The notes under the pieces: generated by a model
Database searches by the model: none
Told to the model about the DNA's origin: nothing
The model's input: only the letters and a program-made list of their open reading frames with translations
Shown here: in pieces, positions 25,280 through 33,767 of the stretch
Position numbering within the stretch: position 1 is the stretch's first letter
Layout: every line of letters begins with the position of its first letter
Translations under genes and position numbers: made by a program
Assembly: GCA_913057895.1 (NCBI GenBank)
Contig: CAJXOH010000017.1
Span: 1-33,767, forward strand
Reading direction: 5' to 3'
From: an uncultured Bacteroidota bacterium
GTDB lineage: Bacteria; Bacteroidota; Rhodothermia; Balneolales; Balneolaceae
DNA length: 33,767 nt

Positions 25280-27997
25280 TCAAGCGCGTAGTTCTTCCAA
25301 CATCGTACGGTATGATTCTAAGGACTGAGAAGAATCATCCAACTTTTTGCGCTCTTTAGCCACGACATCCTCTGGAGCGGACTCGACAAATTTTGGGTTC
25401 TCTAGTTTTTTCTGAATACCCTTTTGAAATCCTTCCAACCGTTGTATTTCTTTTTGGAGACGATCTACTTCAGCATCAATATCAATGATTCCTTCTAGCG
25501 GAATAAAGCAGCGCTCTTCGCCAATTAATGTACTTCGGCTTGATGCAGGTTTAGCGATATCGGTTTTTGCAGAGAGTGTACACTCAAAGCCAAGCTTTTC
25601 AATAAGAGGCTGCTGAGCCATCCAAAATTCTTCGGAAGGTTTGTCAGACGTTTGCAAAACGATGTGAAGTGGGTGCTTTGGTGAAAGTCCTAGGCTTGCT
25701 CGGGTATTACGGATAAACGTGATGAGTTCTTGTACTCTGCCAAAATCGGTAACAATAGTGGATGAGGTGGGTTCACCCACTTCCTCCTGGGTAGGATAGG
25801 GCTGAATTGTACAAGCGTCGCCTTCATCTCTTGGCTGCATGGTTTGCCATAACTCTTCAGTGATGAAGGGCATGTAAGGGTGGAGCATTCGAATCATGGC
25901 CTCAAAGGTTCCCATCGCACGAACCCATTGCTCAGGGTCGATGGGTGCTTCAAAGTCAGTAGGTTTAAGCACTTCGATATACCAATCGCAATAATCATCC
26001 CATAGGAGAGTGTAGATTTCATGGAGTGCGTCATTAAGTCTGGCATCCCCAAACGCTTGGTGTACATTCCGCACAGTTTGGCGTAACCGCTCAAGCATGT
26101 ATTGATCTACAAGGCTCTCAGGTTGCAAATCGAGTTTGATGGTCGATGTATCAGCCTCCGTAGGGCGCTTGAGCATTAGGAATCGAAACGCATTCCAAAG
26201 TTTGTTGGCAAAGTTTCGACCCTGCTCGCATAATGCTTCATCAAAGAGAATGTCGTTACCCGATGGTGTGGAAAAAATCATCCCAAAACGGGTTCCGTCT
26301 GCACCAAATTGAGTAATTAAATCCAATGGATCGGGGGAATTGCCCAGGGATTTGCTCATTTTCTGTCGCTTTTTATCGCGAACAATTCCATGAAGAACAA
26401 CGTCTGTAAACGGAGCCTCACCTTTGAGATAGTACCCTGCCATTATCATTCGTGCAACCCAAAAGAAGAGAATCTCAGGGGCTGTCACTAGATGTTGTGT
26501 TGGGTAATAGTAGGCGATATCCTGATTATCGGGTTGCGTAACTCCATCAAAGACAGATATAGGCCATAACCAAGAACTAAACCATGTATCCAGAACATCT
26601 TCATCCTGCTTTAGATCCATGATTGTGAGTGTCTCGCCTTTAGGGTGCGAAGCCTGGGCCTTACTCAATGCTTCTTCGGCTGTACGAGCGACAAACACCG
26701 CATCATCTCCCTCAACCGTCCAGGCTGGAATTCGATGTCCCCACCAAAGCTGTCTTGAAATACACCAGTCACGAATATTTTCCATCCAGTGGAAATAGGT
26801 ATTCTCAAACTTGCCTGGATGGAAGCGTATCTCTCCATCTTTTACTGCCTTAATGGCTGGCTTTGCCAGTTCTTCCATCCGACAAAACCACTGCAGCGAA
26901 AGCCGTGGTTCAATCACCGCACCTGTTCGCTCTGATGTGCCCACCTGATTGACTAACTCTTCTGTTTTAGCCAATAAACCATCAGCGTCCAGCGCTTTGA
27001 CAACTGCTTTTCTTGCCTCAAATCGATCTAACCCATCAAAAGGGGATCCCTCGAGTTGGATGTGACCCGTTTCTGAGAGAATATCGAGGATGGGTAGGTT
27101 ATGTCGCTGCCCAATTTCATAATCATTGGGGTCATGAGCGGGAGTGATTTTTAGGCATCCTGTTCCAAACTCTGGGTCTACATACTCATCAGCAATGATA
27201 GGTACCAAACGCTCTGTTAATGGGACTCTTACATGCTTTCCTACCCATGTTGCTGCTCGTGGATCTTCAGGGTGAATCGCAATTGCAACATCGGCCATGA
27301 TAGTTTCTGGGCGAGTTGTTGCGATGGTCAAAAACGTGGTAGGATCCTCTTCAAACGGATAATTTACATGATAAAGTTGACCTTGCTGTTCTTTGTAAAG
27401 TACTTCCTCATCCGAAAGCGCAGTTTGAGCAACGGGGTCCCAATGAACCATTCGCTTGCCACGATAGATATACCCCTCATCATACAATTTAACAAAGGTT
27501 GCAAGCACCGCTTCACTCATCTCATCATCAAGGGTAAAGCGTGTGCGAGTCCAATCACAAGAGGCTCCCAACGTTTTGAGCTGCCTAAGGATCACCCCTC
27601 CATGTTCGTGGGTCCAATCCCATGCTTTCTCCAAAAACTCTTCCCGTGAGAGATCACTTTTTTTGATTCCCTCTGCACGAAGTTTTTGGACAACCTTTGC
27701 TTCTGTAGCAATACTGGCATGATCGGTTCCTGGCACCCAGCAAGTGTTGTAGCCTTGCATGCGTGCTTTACGAACCAATACATCCTGAAGGGAATTGTTC
27801 AACATATGCCCCATATGGAGCACACCTGTGACATTCGGTGGGGGAATTACGACCGTGTATGGCTCACGATCATCAGGTGTAGAGTTGAAAAATCCTTGTG
27901 ATTCCCAGTACGTGGTCCACTTGGATTCCGACGCGCCTGGTTCAAAATGTTTGGCGATGGATTCTGGGTTAAACCCTTTGGGTGACGCCTGACTCAT
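25280..27997 (-). CDS. valS: Valyl-tRNA synthetase
   Basis: This class I aminoacyl-tRNA synthetase charges tRNA-Val. The 905-aa protein has the HIGH motif as PPPNVTGVLHMGHMLNNS (about 50) and the KMSKS motif in QKMSKSLGNSPDPLD (about 545). The CP1 editing domain includes TTRPETIMADVAIAIHPEDPR and VDPEFGTGCLKITPAHDPND. The active-site segment WWGHRIPAW and an anticodon-binding domain follow. The C-terminal coiled-coil arm typical of ValS is present (about 840-905). The GTDHASIATEAKV segment separates it from IleS and LeuS. The start is a well-placed ATG. rsmB lies 9 bp upstream and pcrA 18 bp downstream on the same strand, so the three are probably one transcript. Confidence 0.98.
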   Translation of the reverse strand: MSQASPKGFNPESIAKHFEPGASESKWTTYWESQGFFNSTPDDREPYTVVIPPPNVTGVLHMGHMLNNSLQDVLVRKARMQGYNTCWVPGTDHASIATEAKVVQKLRAEGIKKSDLSREEFLEKAWDWTHEHGGVILRQLKTLGASCDWTRTRFTLDDEMSEAVLATFVKLYDEGYIYRGKRMVHWDPVAQTALSDEEVLYKEQQGQLYHVNYPFEEDPTTFLTIATTRPETIMADVAIAIHPEDPRAATWVGKHVRVPLTERLVPIIADEYVDPEFGTGCLKITPAHDPNDYEIGQRHNLPILDILSETGHIQLEGSPFDGLDRFEARKAVVKALDADGLLAKTEELVNQVGTSERTGAVIEPRLSLQWFCRMEELAKPAIKAVKDGEIRFHPGKFENTYFHWMENIRDWCISRQLWWGHRIPAWTVEGDDAVFVARTAEEALSKAQASHPKGETLTIMDLKQDEDVLDTWFSSWLWPISVFDGVTQPDNQDIAYYYPTQHLVTAPEILFFWVARMIMAGYYLKGEAPFTDVVLHGIVRDKKRQKMSKSLGNSPDPLDLITQFGADGTRFGMIFSTPSGNDILFDEALCEQGRNFANKLWNAFRFLMLKRPTEADTSTIKLDLQPESLVDQYMLERLRQTVRNVHQAFGDARLNDALHEIYTLLWDDYCDWYIEVLKPTDFEAPIDPEQWVRAMGTFEAMIRMLHPYMPFITEELWQTMQPRDEGDACTIQPYPTQEEVGEPTSSTIVTDFGRVQELITFIRNTRASLGLSPKHPLHIVLQTSDKPSEEFWMAQQPLIEKLGFECTLSAKTDIAKPASSRSTLIGEERCFIPLEGIIDIDAEVDRLQKEIQRLEGFQKGIQKKLENPKFVESAPEDVVAKERKKLDDSSQSLESYRTMLEELRA

Positions 27998-28006
27998 ACC
28001 ACCCCG

Positions 28007-29326
28007 TTAGCTTTTGCGAATGAGTCTCACTCCGAAATGACCATCACACCCATGTTTGTGTGGGAAGGTTTGATAGGCTTTTCCACCTTCAATTAGAACC
28101 TCTTCTGGCAAATAATCAGCCAAACTTTCTAATTCAAATCCTTTATGCTTTGCTAAAAATGCTTGTACCTGCTCCCAGTTTTCTTCAGGCTCTAGGGAAC
28201 ATGTGCTGTAAACGAGACGTCCACCTTTGGCAACCATTGTTGCAGCTTGAGCAAGGAGTTTGGATTGTAATTGAACAATCGCGGCTAATTCCTCTGGGGT
28301 TCGTCTCCAACGAAGATCCGCACGTTTGCCAATCACACCTGTTCCTGTACAAGGAGCGTCTAGAAGGACCCCGTTAACGGGTGGAAGCTCCAATTCGGTT
28401 ACATCCCCGCGACGAATGCGGATATTTTCGGCATGGTAATTCAAGGCACTTTCAGCCAATTTTTCAAGACGACGCGCGTCTTGGTCCACTGCCAGAATGG
28501 ATCCTTCCCCATTCATCATATCAGAGAGCATGATCGACTTTGTTCCAGGTGCAGCACAAAGATCATACACTTGCTCTCCTGGTTGGGCATCCAAGATCGT
28601 AGGTGCCATTCCAGCAGCGACATCCTGTACCTGGCAAAGTCCTTTTTCAAGTAACCCTTTTTGGAGGATGGGCTGTAACGAAGACACTTTGTAATAGTTC
28701 GGTAGCCAGTCTGACTCTTCAAATTCAACTTCAGCTTTCTGAAGACGCAGCTTGAAATTCTCAGGTGATGTTCGTTGTGCATTCACGCGAACCGTGTACT
28801 CCGGTCGTTGATTATTGGCTTGCATCAAGGCAAATGCATCACGCTCCCCATATCTACCCACCCATCGTTCTACCAACCATTCTGGATGAGAATAGGTCAC
28901 TGCAATGAGTTTTTTACGATCAGCAAACGCAGGTTTTGGAAGGGTTGCCATATCTCGCTGCAAATGGCGTAACATTGCATTCACCAGATCACCCGTCTTG
29001 GATCCTAGGTTTGCCTTCGCAATTTCAACGGCCTCGTTAATGGTTGCGTAGTCTGGAATGTGCTCCATATAGAGCATCTCATAGAAAGAGAGTCGTAAAA
29101 TATTTTTGAGAGGGGCACTCATGTCCACCATCGAGATACTGCTAAACTCACCAACCAAAAAATCGAGGTAACTACGTCGCCTTAGGACACTTTGGACATA
29201 TTCGCGTACTTGAGAGCGTTCCCGAGATGGGAGTTCATCCGCAGCCGTGAAATCAAGTTGTTGTTCCGTATCGAATGCAATGAGCATGTCAATACTTACA
29301 GAGCGTGCTGTTGGGTCTAGTGTCAC
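28007..29326 (-). CDS. rsmB: 16S rRNA (cytosine-C5)-methyltransferase RsmB
   Basis: RsmB methylates C967 (E. coli numbering) of 16S rRNA using S-adenosylmethionine. The 439-aa protein has an N-terminal NusB-like helical domain (about 1-135). The NOL1/NOP2/Sun methyltransferase domain follows with YDLCAAPGTKSIMLSDMM (SAM-binding), LLDAPCTGTGVIGKRADLRW (motif IV Cys, about 321) and VYSTCSLEPEENWEQV (motif VI catalytic Cys, about 375). The start used here is a GTG at 29326, because the next ATG (29287) would remove the residues TARSVSID that align with the first NusB-like helix. A candidate promoter lies so close to the GTG that the ATG cannot be excluded. It heads the rsmB-valS-pcrA-lon block. 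Confidence 0.92.
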   Translation of the reverse strand: MTLDPTARSVSIDMLIAFDTEQQLDFTAADELPSRERSQVREYVQSVLRRRSYLDFLVGEFSSISMVDMSAPLKNILRLSFYEMLYMEHIPDYATINEAVEIAKANLGSKTGDLVNAMLRHLQRDMATLPKPAFADRKKLIAVTYSHPEWLVERWVGRYGERDAFALMQANNQRPEYTVRVNAQRTSPENFKLRLQKAEVEFEESDWLPNYYKVSSLQPILQKGLLEKGLCQVQDVAAGMAPTILDAQPGEQVYDLCAAPGTKSIMLSDMMNGEGSILAVDQDARRLEKLAESALNYHAENIRIRRGDVTELELPPVNGVLLDAPCTGTGVIGKRADLRWRRTPEELAAIVQLQSKLLAQAATMVAKGGRLVYSTCSLEPEENWEQVQAFLAKHKGFELESLADYLPEEVLIEGGKAYQTFPHKHGCDGHFGVRLIRKS

Positions 29327-29330
29327 GAGA

Positions 29331-29359
29331 ATCGTATCTAAAATCGTTTAAAATGTCAG
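29331..29359 (-). promoter_or_regulatory. Candidate rsmB promoter
   Basis: On the minus strand CTGACA (29359-29354) and TACGAT (29336-29331) are separated by 17 bp, a fair match to the sigma-70 consensus (5/6 and 4/6). The -10 box is only 4 bp from the GTG start, implying either a leaderless mRNA or use of the ATG at 29287. Confidence 0.3.
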
Positions 29360-29483
29360 GTTTCTATGGAAATTGTGCCAAGAACGCATGATTTATCCGC
29401 AGAATGCCTGAATAAGCTAAACTTTTAATATACGCAACCCAACATCCGCATGCTACTTTCACCCATCTATTTCGAAACTTTGA

Positions 29484-29514
29484 TTGATTTTTGAGAGGGC
29501 TCATGCTACCTTTG
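29484..29514 (+). promoter_or_regulatory. Candidate atpDC promoter (Bacteroidota type)
   Basis: TTG (29484-29486) is followed by a 20-bp spacer and TACCTTTG (29507-29514), an exact match to the Bacteroidota -7 box TAnnTTTG. The predicted transcript would start around 29520, giving a leader of roughly 100 nt before the atpD ATG. A 10-bp palindrome (TTTGTACAAA, 29527-29536) lies just after the expected start. This is the only pair of boxes I could fit in the 292-bp spacer (29327-29618) on the plus strand. Confidence 0.45.
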
Positions 29515-29594
29515 GATGCTATACATTTTGTACAAACTTTGGCAATAAGCGAACTTTGTTTTGATCTTTTTCAGGCACATTTCGCGCCTATTAA

Positions 29595-31109
<1,515 letters not shown>

Positions 31110-31126
31110 CCAATAGGTCCTAGACT

Positions 31127-31426
31127 ATGGCAAGTGACACCTTTTCTGCAAAAATTATGACGCCTGTCGGTAAGGCGTTCGAAGGAGATGTTCAAAGCGT
31201 TTCACTTCCTGGTGAGAAAGGGCGATTCCAAGTATTACATGGACACGCGCCGATTCTCTCTACACTTGTCCATGGAGATGTACACGTTGTGGACGCTTCT
31301 GGGACACGCTCAACGTATAACGTTCAAGCAGGATTTGTAGAGATGGTGAACAACTCTCTCACCTTACTTGCTGAACGTGTCACCGACGGCACGGTTGACG
31401 GCTCTGGCAGCAATGTCAGTGACTAA
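31127..31426 (+). CDS. atpC: F-type ATP synthase subunit epsilon, short form
   Basis: The epsilon subunit is part of the F1 central stalk. This 99-aa protein contains the N-terminal beta-sandwich (FSAKIMTPVGKAFEGDVQSV, LPGEKGRFQVLHGHAPILSTL, GFVEMVNNSLTLLAERV). It ends in a short polar tail (GSGSNVSD) with no C-terminal two-helix domain. The E. coli protein is about 139 aa; the missing part is what gives ATP-hydrolysis inhibition there. Short epsilons are known in Bacteroidota and Chlorobi relatives. It follows atpD by 17 bp. Its last 63 bp overlap the end of the convergent acyltransferase gene. Confidence 0.94.
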   Translation: MASDTFSAKIMTPVGKAFEGDVQSVSLPGEKGRFQVLHGHAPILSTLVHGDVHVVDASGTRSTYNVQAGFVEMVNNSLTLLAERVTDGTVDGSGSNVSD

Positions 31427-32053
31427 TTGACGTCGCAGAGTTTCCTCGAACTCTTTTGTAGACAAGGTTTCAGGCGCTTCTAGCGCAGGTCCAACATGAA
31501 TGACGCAATGTTGTCGCTGAGACTTCATGGTATGCATATGAATCGTAAGGGGAACAACGTCAAGCGCAATACCTTCATCATAAGCTTGACGAACGATCCA
31601 TTCCATTCCAGGTTTGAATGGATGAATCAATGGATCAGATAGTGGATGATGCAGCGTGCCTTCTGGGTACAAGTATAATGATGCTCGGGGTCTTTGAAAC
31701 GACTCAAGTGCATAACGAAGACTTCGTATTGCGCCACGTGGCTCGGTTAGATCCACAGAAAAAACACCAATGAGAGGGAAAAAGGGGTGTTTTTGGACTT
31801 GTTCCAAATCCATCATCGCACGTGCTTGTTGTTTGAGGCGAGTCTGATTGAGTAATAATGGAATCAATGCATCCCACCATGACGTATGATTACCATAATA
31901 GAGGGTGACACGGTCATCAACAGGACGATACTCTTGTTGAATGTCCACCCGATGAAATCGCAACTTGAACATCCACTGCACCCATGTCCCAAAAACCTTT
32001 AGAAAAAGGCTATTTTCCTTTGCAGGAAGAAACGTTTTTGTCGCTTTGGGCAT
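31364..32053 (-). CDS. Lysophospholipid acyltransferase family protein (PlsC-like)
   Basis: The 229-aa protein has the acyltransferase motif I H-x4-D as NHTSWWDAL (about residue 56) and a motif III-like PEGT in YLYPEGTLHHPL (about 128). These are the signatures of the 1-acyl-glycerol-3-phosphate acyltransferase family. Such enzymes add an acyl chain from acyl-ACP or acyl-CoA to lysophospholipids or other lipids at the membrane. No clear membrane segment is seen, only an amphipathic N-terminus. The exact acceptor is unknown; the WWD form resembles a subgroup common in Bacteroidota and distinct from the main PlsC. The ATG at 32053 is preferred; the frame runs on to a GTG at 32119, which would overlap the divergent O-methyltransferase start. 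The 3' end overlaps atpC by 63 bp. Confidence 0.82.
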   Translation of the reverse strand: MPKATKTFLPAKENSLFLKVFGTWVQWMFKLRFHRVDIQQEYRPVDDRVTLYYGNHTSWWDALIPLLLNQTRLKQQARAMMDLEQVQKHPFFPLIGVFSVDLTEPRGAIRSLRYALESFQRPRASLYLYPEGTLHHPLSDPLIHPFKPGMEWIVRQAYDEGIALDVVPLTIHMHTMKSQRQHCVIHVGPALEAPETLSTKEFEETLRRQLVTDIAARAVNRAVGDTFSK

Positions 32054-32096
32054 AATAATGGGGCTGAACCCGATAGATAAAGTCTCCCAAAAGGTA

Positions 32097-32900
32097 ATGG
32101 AAAGAACCAAAAACAACACCTTACCATTGGATCGAATGGAGCAACTCGAATCGTACTCGATACAATGGTCAACCCCTATATCCGATGCAGTACGATCTCA
32201 AGTTGAGAAAGCCACAGCATCCCTAGCCTATGTGGATATGGCTTCAGGCCCAATGATGCGTGGTTTATTGGGATTTTTGGTCCGTGCGACGCAAGCAAAA
32301 CGAGTCTTAGAAATTGGGACGTTCATTGGCACATCCGCCATGGTCATGGCAGAGGCTATGGCAGCGAATGCATCTATGGAGCAGAACGCAGCTGAGAATT
32401 CTGCTACGTCAACCCAGCAACATGCTCCTCATCTACTTACCATTGAGATGAACAAACGATATCGTGCCTTGGTCCAAGATGCGTTCGCCAACGAACCTTA
32501 CCAATCCATAATTGAGCTTGTTGATGGAGATGCTTTGTCTTTACTCCAAGCACGAGATCCAAGACTTTTCTCGTCTCAGTTATGGGATATGATTTATTTG
32601 GATGGTGACAAAGCTCATTATCCTGAGTATGTAGAGCAATTGGTGGAGTTGTTGCGACCAGGTGGGGTCTTGGTTATTGATAATGTCTTATGGTATGGCC
32701 ATGTCCTTGATGTGGAATCTATAGGCAATGGAGATGCGTTTACGCATAATACAGCAACCGATGCATCACGAGAAGCAAAACAGCAGCGTAAAGCCATAGC
32801 CATTGATCATATGAACCAACTCTTGGCTCGTCATCCTCGCGTTTCGACTCAAATCCTTCCATTTGGCGATGGACTGACCCTAGCAACTCGAACCTCATGA
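32097..32900 (+). CDS. SAM-dependent O-methyltransferase (family 3, caffeoyl-CoA/COMT-like)
   Basis: The 267-aa protein has the family-3 O-methyltransferase layout: motif I AKRVLEIGTFIGTSAMVMAEAM (about 65-85), an acidic SAM-ribose contact at TIEM, the metal/substrate segment MIYLDGDKAHYPEY and the signature VLVIDNVLWYGHV (about 194). These are divalent-metal-dependent enzymes that methylate catechol-like hydroxyls; the substrate here is unknown. A stretch of about 20 residues rich in Ala, Asn, Ser, Thr and Gln lies between motif I and TIEM, where relatives have a short loop. The start at 32097 (ATG) could also be the ATG at 32136, 13 codons on. The stop overlaps the start of the DUF971 gene (ATGA), indicating coupling. 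Confidence 0.88.
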   Translation: MERTKNNTLPLDRMEQLESYSIQWSTPISDAVRSQVEKATASLAYVDMASGPMMRGLLGFLVRATQAKRVLEIGTFIGTSAMVMAEAMAANASMEQNAAENSATSTQQHAPHLLTIEMNKRYRALVQDAFANEPYQSIIELVDGDALSLLQARDPRLFSSQLWDMIYLDGDKAHYPEYVEQLVELLRPGGVLVIDNVLWYGHVLDVESIGNGDAFTHNTATDASREAKQQRKAIAIDHMNQLLARHPRVSTQILPFGDGLTLATRTS

Positions 32901-33247
32901 ATATGCAACCCACCAAATTAGATGTCTTTCAGTCCAAGCAACGTCTTCAAATCGAATGGCCCGACGGTGTTGTTCATGAACTCCCGTTTTTTGGCCTTCG
33001 CAAGAATTGCCCATGCGTTGCTTGTCGCGGTGGACATGAGAAAATGGGGCAATTCGAACTCGAACTCTTTTTTGTCGAGCCAACAGGGCTCATGGCCGAA
33101 TTACGGATGAAAGCACTCAAATCTGTTGGCCGTCATGCGATACGAATCACGTGGAGCGATGGTCATAACGATGGAATGTATCGTCATGAGGATTTATATG
33201 AATGGGGTGACTTTGTGGCCAGAAGAGTGAAAGAAGCGAAGGGCTAG
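32897..33247 (+). CDS. DUF971 / GBBH-like N-terminal domain protein
   Basis: The 116-aa protein matches the DUF971 pattern: an N-terminal strand pair (LQIEWPDGVVHELPF), then LRKNCPCVACRGG with Cys38, Cys40 and Cys43. The C-terminal part holds GRHAIRITWSDGHNDGMYRHEDLYEW. The same fold forms the N-terminal zinc-binding domain of gamma-butyrobetaine hydroxylase, and stand-alone versions are linked in other bacteria to iron-sulfur or Mrp-type genes. The cysteines could bind zinc or a cluster together with a histidine; this is inference. It overlaps the O-methyltransferase stop by four bases. Only 10 bp separate it from the convergent sua5 gene. Confidence 0.88.
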   Translation: MNMQPTKLDVFQSKQRLQIEWPDGVVHELPFFGLRKNCPCVACRGGHEKMGQFELELFFVEPTGLMAELRMKALKSVGRHAIRITWSDGHNDGMYRHEDLYEWGDFVARRVKEAKG

Positions 33248-33257
33248 GAGTGCAGCT

Positions 33258-33767
33258 CTATGGAGTAGAAATCGCCTTGCTGACTCGGTTGTAAATAGAC
33301 TCCTCAATGGGGCTTTTTGGGGAGAAACTCTCTATATAAATGCACTCATTTTGGTGATGATCCGCCCATCGGAACCAGTCATAAAGGTTCATTGCTAGTT
33401 CTTGAACGGAGTTAGCGTGCAAGTGATGAAGTGTACTCGTTCGTTTCTTCAGGGCTTTTGCCCATAGGTTTGTTTCTTTAGTAAGGGTGATAAGTTGAAG
33501 CGTGGTTTCCTGCCCAAGCTCTTCAAGCGCTTTTGCGGTCTCTACATCCAACCATCGAACCTGTGCTTTAGGGGTGTAATGGCGGTATTTTGTGCCTGGA
33601 CTTACAGGTGCTTCATAGTCTTCCTGGTGGGATACCCCCGCAACCACCACTCCAGCCACATCACCAATCTCGTCTGCACCAATCACGCCGGGGCGTAAAA
33701 TGCGCCACTCACTACTTGCCCCATTATCCATCTCATTACTCTCCTCATTACCCGCAGCCCACACCAC
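33258..33767 (-). CDS. Threonylcarbamoyl-AMP synthase (Sua5), C-terminal part
   Basis: The frame is open to the right edge, so the N-terminal YrdC domain is outside the window. The visible 169 residues include WRILRPGVIGADEI, the end of the YrdC-type catalytic domain, and the linker SPGTKYRHYTPKAQV typical of long Sua5 proteins. The C-terminal Sua5 domain follows and ends in SIYNRVSKAISTP. Sua5 makes threonylcarbamoyl-adenylate for the t6A37 modification of ANN-decoding tRNAs. A stretch of acidic residues around NEESNEMDNGASSE lies just before RILRPG. This is the long (Sua5) form, unlike the short YrdC/TsaC of E. coli. Confidence 0.88.
   Translation of the reverse strand: MVWAAGNEESNEMDNGASSEWRILRPGVIGADEIGDVAGVVVAGVSHQEDYEAPVSPGTKYRHYTPKAQVRWLDVETAKALEELGQETTLQLITLTKETNLWAKALKKRTSTLHHLHANSVQELAMNLYDWFRWADHHQNECIYIESFSPKSPIEESIYNRVSKAISTP

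Noticed and set aside
27233..27649. 138-codon open frame antisense to valS
   Set aside because: Lies entirely within the valS editing domain region and has no recognisable domain or start context.

Overview
The window is a gene-dense stretch of bacterial chromosome. It holds 21 complete protein genes and two genes cut by the window edges. I see no rRNA, tRNA, CRISPR array, insertion sequence or prophage. GC looks moderate (mid-40s percent by eye, not computed). Several features point to the Bacteroidota/Rhodothermota/Balneolota (FCB) assemblage. A DUF5683 protein follows parAB. The atpD-atpC pair stands apart from other ATP synthase genes, and its epsilon subunit is short. Strong Shine-Dalgarno sequences are mostly absent. 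Two candidate promoters fit the Bacteroidota pattern (TTTG/TTG, about 19-20 nt, TAnnTTTG). I would guess a Rhodothermota/Balneolota-like lineage, but this is inference from gene content, not a database match.

Layout, left to right. An unidentified gene is cut at the left edge (-). purK (-) is divergent from prfA-nfo (+). A two-domain universal stress protein (-) is divergent from rmuC (+). An RluA-family pseudouridine synthase (-) is divergent from uvrC (+). uvrC opens a long plus-strand run: uvrC, an ECF-type sigma factor, a membrane anti-sigma-like protein, parA, parB, a DUF5683 protein and a LOG-family protein. After that come a secreted TPR protein with a clear terminator, then transketolase and polA. 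A minus-strand block follows, transcribed right to left: rsmB, valS, pcrA/uvrD, lon, rsgA. Divergent from rsmB lie atpD-atpC (+). The right end has a lysophospholipid acyltransferase (-), an O-methyltransferase with a DUF971 protein (+), and the C-terminal part of a Sua5-type tRNA threonylcarbamoyl-AMP synthase (-) that runs off the edge.

Functionally this is mostly housekeeping. DNA repair is well represented: nfo, rmuC, uvrC, polA, uvrD/pcrA, and lon for proteolysis. Translation is covered by prfA, valS, rsmB, rsgA, the RluA-family enzyme and sua5. Chromosome segregation (parAB), metabolism (purK, tkt) and energy (atpDC) make up the rest. Genes are tightly packed: several pairs share stop/start bases (ATGA or TAATG), and three convergent pairs overlap at their 3' ends by 32, 50 and 63 bp.

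I found no convincing undescribed system. The least ordinary points are the convergent 3' overlaps, a perfect inverted repeat between usp and rmuC, a 15-bp tandem repeat at the signal-peptide junction of the DUF5683 protein, a rearranged cysteine set in UvrC, and the sigma/anti-sigma pair placed directly before parAB.
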